A stretch of DNA of 64,000 nucleotides from Cunninghamia lanceolata (lineage: Eukaryota; Streptophyta; Pinopsida; Cupressales; Cupressaceae). Numbering within the stretch: the stretch's first letter is position 1; every line of letters starts with the position of its first letter. The stretch spans positions 4,836,001 to 4,900,000 of the forward strand of contig BSBN01000781.1 of the NCBI GenBank assembly GCA_027924645.1, in the 5' to 3' direction. The translations under genes were made by a program, and so were the position numbers. Shown here piece after piece: positions 31,645-44,440 of the stretch. The notes beneath the pieces were generated by a model. That model saw nothing but the letters and a program-made list of their open reading frames with translations. It was not told the origin of the DNA and made no database searches.

Positions 31645-31861
31645 ACACCCAGCATGGTTTTTTGCTTTTAGGGTTTTCCATGTAAAAATTTGGTGTCTAT
31701 TGTGTTGGATGCGTGTTTGTGATTAAGTTTGTGGTTTCATGCTTTCATGGTTAAATCTGATTATAAGCAATTAAGTTGTTGATGGTTTGATGTTCATATG
31801 AAGCTAAGTTTTTGTGACAACTGATTCACCCCCCCTCTCAATTGTCTAGTTTATTTCAACA
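31645..31861 (+). repeat. Copia-2 3' LTR, right part
   Basis: It continues the LTR after LINE 2: GGGTTTTCCATGTAAAAATT module, then U5 arms GACAACTGA (31816) and TCAATTGTC (31838-31846) around a C-run, ending ATTTCAACA at 31861. No primer site follows, as expected for a 3' LTR. Confidence 0.75.
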
Positions 31862-32285
31862 GGAGATTCTCATAAGAGAGAGAAATTGAACACCTAGGGA
31901 GGTGTGAGAATACTTCTATAAGTATTTACCATTGTATTTGTTGTTGCAATACAGGTTTTAGGTACTCAGGTGCTGCAGGAATGTTGTCATATTGAAGACT
32001 AGTGGAGAGAATTGTGTAGTTGATGTATTGTACAATCTTTTACAAATTAATACAAACTTGTGCCTCTTTCCTGGTGGAGTTTTTTACCCACAAGGGTTTT
32101 CTCCATGTAAACACTGTGTCATTGTGTTTAGTTCTTCATGCTTGATATTTTATTTGTAGTGGGTTTTATGTTTTGATGTAATCTCCTTTGATAATACATT
32201 GATATAAGATCATTAAATATATTTGAATCATATTTCCATTGAAGTAGTTGTGCTTTCATTTCTAATAAGGAAATACCTTGTGAAG
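31862..32285 (+). repeat. LTR fragment of another family
   Basis: GGAGTTTTTTACCCACAAGGG followed by TTTTCTCCATGTAAAC (32078-32115) matches the R/U5 module of the LARD LTR (46441-46480), and the preceding text resembles its polyadenylation region. No ends were found. It was the target of copia-2. Confidence 0.45.
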
Positions 32286-32289
32286 CCTT

Positions 32290-32530
32290 CTAGATGGTAT
32301 TGAATGGGGCAAAGACATGAGTCTTGAAGAAGGGAGCAATCAAGACTTTGTCCTACTGGTGAACATCATGCTAAGGACTACTAGTAGTAGCCCATTGGAT
32401 ATGATATCTAACTATAAGCTTCCACAAAACATGTACAACAAGGGCTCTAATAACCCACTTAGCAATGAGATATACCCCTAAAAGTGGGGATCAATGATTC
32501 CAAGGCCACCCTTATCTTTAAAGTCATATA
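32290..32530 (-). pseudogene. LINE RT C-terminal relic
   Basis: The minus strand reads KDKGGLGIIDP (about 32500), then AKWVIRALVVHVLWKLI in another frame, the block following RT in plant LINEs. It is short and frame-shifted. Confidence 0.4.
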
Positions 32531-32599
32531 TAGTGTCATAAAAAATGACATACACACATGACATATCTTTAAACAATAATATAAAATAAAATAAACATC

Positions 32600-35400
32600 T
32601 AACTGTGATGGAATTACCATATTTCATTCATCATTGGCTATGTTTTTATCTAAATAAGTCCAACATGTGTTGGTATTCTAGGCATATAAGTAAAACAAAT
32701 TAACAAACAAATATAACCAAACAAAAAACTCCCTAAAATATCTAGAGCTACCAAACAAATAACATCCTAGGTTTCATATTCCGTTTGTAATATCCCCTTT
32801 AAATATTAAACTTGTGAACATTATTCTCTCCATTCAAACCTCTCTAAATTTTTCAAATTTAGGAAGTGATAGAGATTTTGTGAATCCATCTACAAGTTGA
32901 TCCTGAATAGAAAAATATTATAGGTGTATATCTTCATTTTGAATCTTTTATTTGATAAATTAGAAATCAACTTCTATATGTTTCAATCCTTTGTTCATAA
33001 CTATGTTTTTGAAAATCTTCAATACACTTTAATTATCACTAAACAAATCCATTGGTTGACTCAAGGGTATGTTCATATCACTTAGGATATTAAGAAGCCA
33101 TGTTGTGTTACATATAACTCCTTGTGTTTCTTTGTACTCTACTTCTATAGAAGAAATAGCAATTGAGTCAACTATTTTTTACTAACCCAAGAGACAGCTC
33201 TTGATCCCATGTGAAAAATATAGCTAGATGTTGACGTATGATCATCAATAGATACTATTTAATCTATATCTATGTAGCCTATTTAATAGAAATGATCATT
33301 TTTCACATTCTTGATGCAATAATTTAGAGTACTACACACATATCTCAACACCCTCTTAGTTTCTTTCCAATGTAATAATCCTTACCTTTTTGATGTAAAC
33401 TTGGAGAGATAATTCACTAAAAATCCTAGATCTAGTCTAGTGTCGGTAAATGAGACTTCCTACCAATTGTATAGAAAGTGTAGCATTTGCCTTTTATACT
33501 TCATCAAACCTAGAAATATTGAGGCCTAGTTTCGTAAGTATTTTCATTGAATTACATTCAGTCATCTTGAATTCTTCAAGTAACTCCCTAGCATATTTTG
33601 TTTGAGAGATGAAAACACAACCTTGTGTTTTTCATACTTCCAAGCTAAGGCAATAGTGAAACATGGAAAGAGATGTCATCTCAAATGAATTATTTAGATC
33701 TTTCTTAACTTGAGAAATAAACTTCTCACTACTTCTAGTAATGACATATATACAGTTAGGATTACAATTTATCCATGTTCTTAAATTGAATGTACAAGTT
33801 ATAGTCTGAAAGTGTACGAGTCCCCAATGGACTCAAGAGGCCAAGATCAATTGCAAAACCTAATATTTCCTTCTACAAGAAGAAAAAATTAAGAGGATAG
33901 ATTTTCTCAATAATGGATGCAATAATGAAATTATGATATTGAATTAATAATTACATATGATGGATTGCTTTTATATTTGCAAGATAGAAAAACCTAAAGA
34001 GATATTAATAAGGCCCTAAGTAGACTTAATACACCAACACCTCCCCTTAAGTGCAACTTACGGAGAATGATAAAATACAAAGATGGGTCCTAGCTACAAG
34101 GCCATATTAGGTATCCATGTACAAACAAATAAACTCGCATAAACAAAGTAAAAGAGAAAAACCCTATCTAAAAGAGAGAAAATATGTAAAAAAATATGTA
34201 CAAGTGATGGACATCAAGACCCCCAAAGGACTACATCCATAATGAAGATACAATAAATAGCCCCCCATAGGAGGGAAAGAAAGAGATTATGAAATCCTCC
34301 AACACAATATAATCTCCTATACCAGAAGAGGGTGCTTGAACATGAATGTTGAAGATGATCCACTTGTGGTAAATGCCATTTCTTCCATTAGAAATAAACA
34401 ACTCCAATGGTGAATGATGAAGAACTTTTGAAGTAGGAAGTCTCATGATGAATGCCTCTAAAAACTATATAGGTGTCCACATGGCACAATCAGAAGATAC
34501 CACAATAAAATTGGGAACTCCATGCGTAATCAATGAGTGTGACAAATCAAGACAAAGTGGAATATCATAATCAATAATCTTCAAAGATAAAATAGAATTG
34601 ATAATAGTAGTACCATGACTATCATCAAAGAGGAACTGCAAATACTCAAGAGTGTTCTCAAGATCTACAATGTGAGACTCATTAATAACTCAAAAATACC
34701 TGTCAAGTAATCATCCCATACAATATAATCAAAAGAACATATAACATACTTCTCAACCAATCTATCATTGATATCAAAAGAATTAGGAGGTCAAGGAGAA
34801 TAAATAGTGGCACTATTCTCAAAAACTGAATCAAAAGTGAGTACGTTAAGATTCAAATAACCAAACTTTTCCTTAGAAATAGTATTCACACAAGAAGTAT
34901 GGTTAGTCGCCAAAGGATCTAAACCATCATTAGGAGAAATTTTTTTAAAGATATATAACCAACATGCATCATCAACCATCCCTATAACAATAATCTATGT
35001 TCTCTCCAAGTCTTTGATGATAACTAAATTAGGTGTGAAATCTACAGTCCTCCCTACTTTACTATGAGTAATTTGATATATGGAAAGAAGATTGTTTGAT
35101 AAAGAAGGCACACACAATACATCATTGAAAGTATCCTCACCAATATTAATAGATCCTTTCCCAATTACATTTATATAAGTATAATAACCCATCAAAATAG
35201 GTGGCATAACACAAGGCTCAAAAGTAGAGAACATGGACTGTGATGAAGCCATATGATGAGAGGCTCTAGAATAAAGAATCCATTTAACTAATCCATGACT
35301 TGTACTTGCACAAAGTTCCTTACCTTTATATTTATCAACCCCATTAGCAATGTCATATGGGCGCCATATAGGAGCCATACATCTTTAGAAATTTTTAAAA
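32600..35400 (-). pseudogene. Ancient copia relic (copia-3)
   Basis: On the minus strand, protease lies at 35378-34995 (WILYSRASHHMASSQ, GKGSINIGEDTFNDVLCVPSLSNNLLS); the catalytic DSG has become SRA. Far downstream, RT and RNase H pieces occur: FISQTKYARELLEEFKM (about 33600), LGFLVNYLSKFT (33400), HWKETKRVLRYVCSTLNYCI (33330) and STSSYIFHMGSRAVSW (33200). A boundary like PPT plus LTR start (AAGGGGAGG then TGTTGGTG, minus strand, 34048-34030) lies between the halves, so another LTR piece may be nested there. The frame is heavily broken; very old. Confidence 0.7.
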
Positions 35401-35478
35401 AAAATCCTAGATGCTCCTGAGGCCTTTTTTAACAATTTGATAAGCATTTAAGGTTTTTGGCCCTTATGAGCATGATGG

Positions 35479-37111
35479 TGTTGAATGCACAAGACAACTG
35501 AGAGGGGGGTGAATTAGTTGTATCAAAAATTTCAAACCCTCACAAACACATTCACATCCACATCCACATCAATTCACATAAACACTTAATCTGTTATGAT
35601 GATTAAACATGAGAAGCAAATAACAAAAACTTAAACACATCAACACCATGCACAAGAGAATATCAGATTTTTATGTGGAAAACCCTAAAAGGGAAAAACC
35701 ACAGTGAGGATTAGCTCACAATATAAAGTAGTAGCAATACCGAATTACAAGAGGCTCATTTCCAAAGGGCTCACTGCCCAAAAGAAGGAATGCTCACTAC
35801 AGGTGGACTTACTACCCACTAAGAAAGAAAGAAAGAAGAGAAGGGTGGCTCACTACCAAGATTTGAACTGACATAATTGCATCACTCCTATGCATGGATT
35901 TCAGTTCTAATGAAGCTCAATATGCACCTCAATACAAACAATATCTTCGTAGCATCACTAAAAATTGTAGACACCTTCTACTCACTACATTCGGTAGCCT
36001 AACACATGAAAGCTCTTACTACCTTGATCAATTTTGCATCTTCCTCATCATCCCTGCTCATACACACACACACATCCATGAACCCTTGACACTTATTTAT
36101 ACCATTATTACCCTTGAAACAATCTTTAAGGTCAGCAACACAGTCTTCAATCCTTGAAATAATCTCCAAGGTTGGCAAACACACAATGTTTGAATTGGGT
36201 CTAGACCTAAACATTCCATGGCACAAGGGAATGAAGGAAAACCACTCTATGCCTAATCTTGGACCCAAATCTATCCAAGCATGCTACAAAACACTCAAAT
36301 AATCATCAAATCAACTCCAAAAATAGTGCAATCATCCTAGGTCAGCCAAATAGTGTAGACATAAGAAATTCTTGATCACACACTTCCATGAACCCAATCA
36401 TAACTTGTGGACCACACACAAGGATTTAAAATAATCTGGAAGCATCCATGAACAACTTGAAATCACCTGAGAACCAACAAATTCAACCACAACAAATTTC
36501 ATTTGAAGACAGTTCACAAACTACTTACAAACAACATTGTCAAACTCTGCTCCACAAGAAAATTACTTTCTGAAGAACCAAATCACAAACCCTCTAAAGT
36601 GAAGATAGATAAGGACCTTATGAAAACATATCTAGAATCACAACACCTGAAAACTTTCTGCGGAGGAATGCGGAATAAAATACTTTCTCTCAAACACACT
36701 ATCAGACACTACTTCAAATTGGTGAATATAACTTTCACTGAACAACAATCCAGAGCACCAAATTCTAGATTTAGCATCTTCAAACACTTCTCAATAACAT
36801 ATCCAAACCACGCATTCAAATCTCCAACATAGGAGAAATGTGGAGTATAAAATCGAACAGTATTATGTAAGCCAAAAGACTTCTTCAACACACTGTTTCC
36901 TATATTAATCAAATTTTCTCAAATGCACTTGGAAAATCAGCAACAAGAATAATCTACTAACATCATCAACACCTCTACAAGGCATTCAGATCACTTTAAC
37001 ACAACAAATCAATCAAACAACAAAAACAATATCAAAAGACATAGTTGACACCAATGATAACACAAACATGTTGACATCAATGACAACACTGATTAGCATA
37101 TACTTGCAACA
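35479..37111 (-). repeat. Solo LTR with target duplication GATGG
   Basis: On the minus strand this 1,633-bp LTR begins TGTTGCAAGTATATGC and ends GTGCATTCAACA. GATGG lies on both sides (35474-35478 and 37112-37116). Inside are the U3 motif TTGTCATTGATG, the CACTGCC repeat cluster (35755-35850), the TTTTTCCC/GGGTTTTCCAC module (about 35670-35705) and U5 arms near 35493-35525. No internal region is present, so it is a recombination product of a copia-like element related to copia-1/2. Short open frames inside are not genes. Confidence 0.92.
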
Positions 37112-37116
37112 GATGG

Positions 37117-37650
37117 CAGGGTCAAATTTGGCCTAAAATGCTCTAAAATTGTGGCTACCCTATAGATCTGGAAAAAAAAACCCACTTCAAACCCTTATGG
37201 ATATGGCTTCTGGTGGTCAAATCAATTCAAACAAAAGGCTAATCTGACTTTCGTGACTACTTTAAATCCAATAAAAAGTTCTATTTTGATAAAAAAAAAA
37301 AGCACCCCACAAAAATATATTGCTCAATTTTCTCTGGATCTAAGAAGGGGCTTGCAAATATAGATGCTTTCATACCATTTGCTGAGTCAAATATATGACT
37401 CATCTATTTCATTATATTTCTTGTTCTGAAAGACTTTAACAAAACACTATGGCATATATATTTACATATTATTATAATTATGTTTGTCTTTTGGATGGTT
37501 TATGCACATGTTTGGTTTTCATGTCCTTTGATGAAATCTCTTAACTTATTTACTTGAATTACATTTTCAAAATACATATCTTATGAATTGTGGTACAAGT
37601 GGTTTGTGTTTGCATGAGGATTACACTATTAAGACTTCCAGTGGTCTCTA
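37117..37650. other. No recognisable gene
   Basis: This AT-rich sequence was contiguous with 35473 before the solo LTR arrived and may be the 5' untranslated part of copia-3. I see no domain or repeat end in it. Confidence 0.4.
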
Positions 37651-38873
37651 GATCCCTCCTGAGCCCCCTTTTTCTGCCAAGAACCTGAACTCCAAATGAC
37701 TCCAGATGTCGTTACCCTCCAATAGAGTCATCCTCCCCTCGAGTCGATGACTATTACTAGCTGATCCTAGGGCTACCAAAAGGCCCAACAATGCAAACAT
37801 GACCCACACCCCAATTAAGGGAGCTATTATAATCTAAATCTCCACATCACTCCATTTCAGTGACTAACTGAAGTCACTATACCAAATGCCACACCATTTC
37901 AGGAAATCACTCAAGTTTGCCAACAACCAAGTTGATGCAAATCCTTGATCTTCAATAATCTGTAGAGGAATCATCAATGTAATAAATTAGCAACCGGTTT
38001 CAAGTTCAGTTCATTGTAGTTAGAATCGCTATTAGTTATTTTCTTTCAATAAAGCTCGAATGTATAAATAGCAGCAAATCATCTCTCTAAGTAGTTCTAG
38101 TTTTTCATAGATAGTTGTTCGCCAGATTGTCTTTCCGGTAGTAGGAAAACTCCTTGTTTTTAGACATGTATTTTCATCCATTCTTTGGACTATGATTGAA
38201 TGCAAATGAAGGGGGAATTCTTCTGAAAAAGTTAGTTGAGCGAAGAGGATCATCTCCAACTGGGAAAGTAGGGCCTGCTTCCCTATTTTGGAGATCTCTC
38301 AGTATTTTCATGTTTATTCAATTCTGTTATATCTTCTATTCAGTTAGCTTTGTACTTGTGTTCATGTGATGTGTGTTTTTCTTCTGTGTAATTGTTAGTT
38401 AAGTTGTTCCTTGCAAGATCATTTTATAAGTTCTGAAATAGACTTGTTATTCAGTAGCACTGTCATATTCAGAGTGTTTCATTGTTGTAGCTTAACAAGT
38501 AGAGGCAATTTATTTTTATTTACTTCTCCAGTAAGTGTGTTTATTTTTAGAAAGCTAGAATAGTTTCTTTCACTACAAGTGTGTTTATTTTCCAGCAAGC
38601 TAGAATAGTTTCTTTCACTGCAAGTGTGTTATTTTCCAGCAAGCTAAAATAGTTTCTTTCATTGCATCAGTGTTTGTTTCCAAATAAAATAGATAGATTT
38701 TCATTTCTATATGACCTTTCATTTTTGCAAGATCGACGAACCAAGTTCCATCCACAAACCATTCAGCCAAATCCCCCTATAACAAAGAGTCTTATCGTAG
38801 ATCGCTCCAGACACCTCTGGATTGATAAAATTAAATGATGATGCATTAACAAACACTACTTTGACCCTCATCA
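37650..38873 (+). repeat. Probable 5' LTR of the gypsy element
   Basis: The right end is set by CATCA four bases before the primer site. A TATA box, TATAAATA, lies at 38063-38070. The left end could not be fixed, and no 3' LTR is visible for comparison. An internal tandem repeat is at 38532-38690. Confidence 0.5.
38532..38690 (+). repeat. Tandem repeat (~50 bp, three units)
   Basis: The unit AAGTGTGTTTATTTT-CAGCAAGCTAGAATAGTTTCTTTCA (written here in two parts) occurs three times with small changes, in the transcribed part of the gypsy LTR. Confidence 0.7.
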
Positions 38874-38877
38874 TTTT

Positions 38878-38895
38878 TGGCACTGGTGCTGTGGA
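38878..38895 (+). promoter_or_regulatory. Decayed gypsy primer binding site
   Basis: TGGCACTGGTGCTGTGGA resembles the TGGCGCCGTTGCCGGGGA site (Asp-tRNA type) used by Athila/Tat elements; most mismatches are C-to-T or G-to-A. Confidence 0.6.
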
Positions 38896-38951
38896 AATCT
38901 ACAAATCATTGTAGGTTTAAGGTGTTAATAAGACTTTCGATCCATTAGTTT

Positions 38952-39980
38952 ATGAGAAGACCTAGGGATGCCTTAAGTCAATTCATCAGGCAAACTATAG
39001 CTAATACATCTTTGGAATCTTGTTTAGAAGAACCTCCAGATCATATGATCAATCAAGTATTACTTATACTATCAAAGTCTCCCAATTCATCTGCTACATC
39101 TTCAACAATGGGTGACAATGGTGGTAACCATGAGGAATCGGCTAATAATAGAACATTCTCCTATCCAATCTCCATCATTCCTAAGAGAAATGAACCTCCT
39201 ATGAAAAATATATCTCATGCATTTCTACCCACCTTTAGGGGGGAAACTTTGGAAAATCCAGACCAATTCCTATTTGAATTCAAGGTCCCCTACCAAACTT
39301 ATGATTATGCCATAGATAATCAGAAATTAAAACTATTTCCTTCCACTTTTAAGGAATCGGCATTACAATGGTTCATGGGTTTGACTACAGACTCTATCAC
39401 TACCTGGGATGAAATGGAAACCGTTTTTCTTGACAAATATCAAGATTATTGTAGATTTAGGGATCAAAAAGATGAACTTTTCTGTATGAAACTAATGGAA
39501 GATGAAAATTTGGAGGATTATGTGGATAGATTTTTATTTGTCCATAGGAGGTGTGGTAACAATCTAGACAAGGAATTAAGTAAAACTATCTTTCTAAGAG
39601 GAATTGATGATGAGATCAGGGAAGCTTTAAATTTGATGGGTAAGGGAGATATTAACAAACAAACTTTTGTAGAAATTGTAGAAGTCTGCAGAAACTATTC
39701 TTGCACTAGAGCAGGTAAAAGAATACTAAAAATGGGTAGTACCAATAATGTTACGAAAGTAATGGAAGAACTAGCAAACCTCAAAACTGACATCCTACTT
39801 CATTTGAATATCACTTTGGATGGCATGCAAACTAGTAAGAAGAACATTGAACCCTTAGCTATGTACTACCCTTGTTGTAGAGAAAAACATCCACTTAGGG
39901 AATGCCCCTTAAATCAAACTGAGTTGTGTAAGATATGTGAGAAAATCACACTACAAATGAGTGTGGCCTACTTCCTATAA
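38952..39980 (+). pseudogene. gag: Gypsy Gag (Athila-like)
   Basis: ATG 38952; 342 codons open. The retrotransposon Gag domain spans about residues 85-220: FLPTFRGETLENPDQFLFEF, LKLFPSTFKESALQWFMGL, ITTWDEMETVFLDKYQD, DENLEDYVDRFLFVHRRC (each a separate block). A Cys/His cluster, CCREKHPLRECPL, lies near residue 314. Gag then ends early and the following 600 bases (GlnPro/Asn-rich in other frames) look like a broken linker. It forms the particle in intact relatives. Confidence 0.85.
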
Positions 39981-39999
39981 TTAAAAACAGATTGAAAAA

Positions 40000-40620
40000 G
40001 GTTTTGACAGATGAGGAATAGCTAAACTTTATTGGCTAGAAACAACCTAATTATGGATTTAATCAATTTCAGAACCAATATGCTCCAAGAGGACCATTAA
40101 GTTGGAGTACAAACTCTTATAATGGACCTTGGGGAGGCCCAATGCAAATGCCGATGCAATGGGGACCAACATGGCCTCAAAAAGATTGGACAAATCAAGC
40201 TTGGACCAACCCTCAATGATCAAATCAACAACAATATCAACAATAGTGGGCACCTCAATATAACTAGAGGAGATTTAGAAAACAACCCCAAGCCTTTCCC
40301 CCTAGACTCTCACAACCTACAAATTCAAACTCCAATCAACAAGAGAACCAACCGCCCGCTCAGCCAGTTCTGAATCCCAAGAATAATAGGCCACAACAAC
40401 AGGTGTACAATGCTAACCCAAATACAACCACCCTAAATTTAGTTGAGATTAATGACATCCAACTTTGATCAAGAAACATTAATGTAACCATTCCTACTAA
40501 GTCACTGAAGAAGAAGAAGAAGTAATCCCCAAAGTTGATACACAACAACAAAATGAGAAGAATGAAGCAAGGGATTCAGAAGAAATTCTGAAGGAGACCT
40601 ATGTTCCATTCCCAGACTGA
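40000..40620 (+). other. Broken Gag-Pol linker of the gypsy element
   Basis: Gln/Asn/Pro-rich coding in shifting frames (for example PMQMPMQWGPTWP near 40140), consistent with the Gag C-terminal linker of Athila-type elements. No domain is seen. Confidence 0.45.
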
Positions 40621-43600
40621 TTAAAACATGTCCCTCTGAAGTCTAAAGAAAGTCATCTCTCACATGATGACTCCCAATTAATTAAGGAACTCAGAAAGAT
40701 ACACATCAAAGTCCCTTTGTTACAAGCAATAAAAGATATTCCTGAGATAAACCAGACCATTAAGAGTTTGTGTCTGAAACTTCCAGGTAGAAAACAAAAA
40801 TTACCCAATATCATTCAAGTAGATGGGAAACTTGCTGATGTCCTATCAGGCAAGCTAATTCCTCAAAAATATGGAGATCCTAGGAGCCCTGTCATTATAG
40901 TAGACATAAAAAGGGGTTTTGGTTTCAAATGTTCTGATTGATCTAGGAGCTGCCATTAATGTAATAATATTAGATACTGTAGAAGCATTGGCACTAACAC
41001 ATGTTTAGCCAACATCAACAGTGTTACAACTGGCTGATCTATCTATCACAAAACCAAAAGGAATTCTAGAGGATATCATAGTTACTATCAATACCTAGGA
41101 TTACTTAGTTGATTTCCTTATCCTTTAGACCAAAAAGAAACGCTCAGGGTACCCAATAATACTGGGTAGACCTTGACTAGCTACCGCAACAGTCCTTATT
41201 GACTGTCGATTAGGAAACATGACTATTTCAAATGGGAAAATGCTGATGGAACTTTCCATCTATCCCCCTGCCAAACCATTCTTACAATACGAAAATAAAC
41301 CATGGATAGATGACCTGATAGATTCTGATGAAGAAGATGCCTCCTTACTGGCAATGGTAACAATCATAGAACATTTTGAAGAGTGTAATGAGGAATACAA
41401 AGAGTTGGAATCAAACAGTGAAACCTCTTTATAGAGTGTCACCCAGCAAGAGGTCTCTCGATGGCTTTGGAGAGATCTGAGAGGATCTTTCAAGGCATTC
41501 CATTGTCCCTATTCTAAACAAATTGTGTCCTACTTAAGTTATCAACAAGCAAAAACATTACACCAGATTGTGCCTCACCTTTGTTCATTAAATACTCTAC
41601 TAAGTCCTTACAAAGACCTTCTTTCTGTTCATAATGGCATAAAGCAAATCACTATCCAAACCAACAAACAACTCTCTATCAGTAGTTGGTTAACAGAGGC
41701 AAAAGAAATTTGGTTGACAAAAGTTTTGCAAAATCATACCCAGGCTTTTGCATGGGAATACAAGGACATGAAAGGGATCCACCCCAATGTATGCACACAC
41801 CATATTTACATGGAAGATGTCCATCCTGTTTGGCAACCACAACAGAGAATCAATCCAGCCTTGAGAGATATAGTGAAGGAAGAAATAGAGAAACTATTGC
41901 AGGTAGGATTCATCTACTCCATTTTTGAAAGCCAGTGGGTATCACCATTGATTATCACACCAAAGAAAAATGACAAGTGGCGAGTATGCATTGACTATAG
42001 AGAATTGAACAAATCCACTAAGAAAGACTATTTCCCACTTCCCTTCATTAACCAAGTGCTGGATAACCTAGCAGGTAGTCGCTATTTTTCCTTCCTGGAT
42101 GGATTCAACGGCTACAATCAGATCTAGGTGGCTCTGAAAGACTAGGATAAGACTACCTTCACATGTCCATGGGAGACATTTTCTTATAGAGTTTTTCCAT
42201 TCAGATTATGTAATGCACCAGCCACATTTCAATGTGTTGTGTTGGTAATTTTTGCAGACCTAGCAAATACATACGTGGAGGTTTATCTAGATGATTTTAC
42301 AATACAGGGGAAAACTTTTGATGAAACCTTGAATAGTCTGAACAAGGTACTTGAAAGATGCAAAGAACATTAGTTGTCCCTAAACCATGAGAAATGATTT
42401 CTTATGATGACTGAGGGAATTATGCTTGGTCATCATATCTCACAGGAGGGAATGAAAGCAGATCCAAAAAAAGTTGAAATTATTATTCAAATTCCCCCTC
42501 CTCAAACTCAAATAGAGGAAAGAATCTTTCTATGATATGCTGGATATTATCGAAGGTTCATTAAAAATTTTAGTCGAAAAGCTGGCCCTTTATTCACCTT
42601 GCTTTAAAAAGATTCTGAATTCAAATGGACACCACAATGCCAGCAGTCATTCGAAGCCATCAAAAGTACCCTCATGACAGCCCCAGTGATTAAAGGACCA
42701 AATTGGAATGAGCCATTCCACATTCACACAGATCTTCCAATCAGGCCATTAGAGCAGTGTTAGGACAACTTAATGAATCTAGAGGTATACATGTAATATT
42801 TTACATTAGCAAAAACTTGAACCCTGCAGAGAAAAATTGTACCACAACTAAAAAAAATTTTCTGGCAGTAGTTTATGCTATCAATAAATTCCACCACTAC
42901 ATCACAGGCTATAAAATTTTCATACATACTGATCATGCAGCTATAAGATATCTAATAAATAAAGTGGTAGTTGGAGGTAGAATTATTAGATGGTTGTTAT
43001 TAATGTAGGAATTCGATATAACCATTGTTGATAAACTAGGGAAATATAATGTTGTTGCTAACTTTTTATCCAGATTGATTGTGTAGGGAAATAATGAACC
43101 AGTGGATGATGCATTCCCGGATGAACATTTGTTTTCCATATCCATACAATCTCTATAGTTTGCAGATTTAGCAAACTATTTGGTTTTAGGCAAATGCCCA
43201 CAACATTTCAATTCAAAAGAAACCAAACGATTTGTTCGAGAGAGCTATAGACACAAATGGGTAAATGGTCTCTTATTTAAAAATTATCTTGACCATGTAT
43301 TACATCGATGTGTGCAGTAAACAAAAGTGTATGACATAATCCAAGCATGCCATGACGAACCTTTTGGTGGACACTTTTCAACCCTCCGGACGGGGCATAA
43401 AATTTTGGGAGCAGGATATTTTTGGCCAATAATGACCAAGGATATTCAACATTATGTCAAGCACTATGATCAATGTCAGTGAATGGGACGTATAACTCCT
43501 ACCACAGAGATATTGCTCCATCCTCACGTAGTTCTCAAACCATTTGAAAAGTTAGGAATAGATTTTGTGGGGTCGATAGATCCACCTTCCAGAGGAAATC

Positions 43601-44440
43601 ACTACATTTGGTTTGCACTAACTATGCCACTAAATGGGTTGAAGCAAAAGCACTACCAGCAGCAAAGGAAGAGAAGGTTGCAGATTTTTTGTATAAGCAC
43701 ATTTTGCAAAGGTTTGGAGAACCTCAAGTCCTTCTTTCTGATCAAGGACCATAGTTCATGTCTACTATGATCAAAGCATTCCTAGAAAGATATCAAATCT
43801 GTCACAGGAAGTCCTCTCCATGTCATTCTCAAAGCAATGGTCAAGTAGAAGTAACAAACAGAGAATTGGAGAACTTCCTTACAAAAACTAGTTCAGGTAA
43901 AAGAATAGATTGGGTTGAAAGAATGACAGAAGTTGTTTGGGTTTATAACACCACATAGAGAACCACCACTAATTTCACACCATATGAATTAGTCTATGGA
44001 AAACACCCAGTGTTGCCCATAGAATATGAGGTGGAAACACTGAGAATAGTACTTGAAGTGGGGATAGACTTAACCAAAGCACAACATCATAGAATGATGC
44101 AACTTAACAGATTGGAAGAGATGCAGATGGAGGCACTACAACACAGAGTTGATCCAATAGTAGAGAAAAGAATGGCACGACAAGCACATTATCAGTAAGT
44201 AATTCAAGCAAGGAGATTAGGCCCTATTGTATGACTCCAAATATCAAGATTTAAAAGGGAAACTGCACACCTAATGGTTGGGGCCCTATGAAGTCAAAGA
44301 AACTCTTAGCAACGGGCTTGTTCAACTAGTTCCCATTGATGGAGACCGCATAATTCTTCTGGTAAATGGACATTTATTGAAGCTGTACTACAAGCCAGCT
44401 TCCAAAGAGGAGTTTTCTACAAAAATCTAGTCTTAGATAG
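40621..44440 (+). pseudogene. pol: Gypsy Pol: protease, RT, RNase H, integrase
   Basis: Protease: LIDLGAAINVI (about 40940; Ser of DSG replaced by Leu), then ILGRP-LATA (41160), a pattern seen in Athila. RT: PQQRINPALRDIVKEEIEKLL, SPLIITPKKNDKWRVCIDYRELN, FSFLDGFNGYNQI, FRLCNAPATFQ and YLDDFTI (42290, catalytic pair intact). RNase H: VIFYISKNLNPAEKN, FIHTDHAAIRYL. Integrase: H-H-C-C remnant ACHDEPFGGHFS...HYDQCQ, core DFVGSIDPPSRG, LLSDQGP (43735) and SPCHSQSNGQVEVTNRELE, then FTPYELVYGKHPVLPIE. Many TAG stops and several shifts. It is the Ty3 order with integrase after RNase H. Confidence 0.92.
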
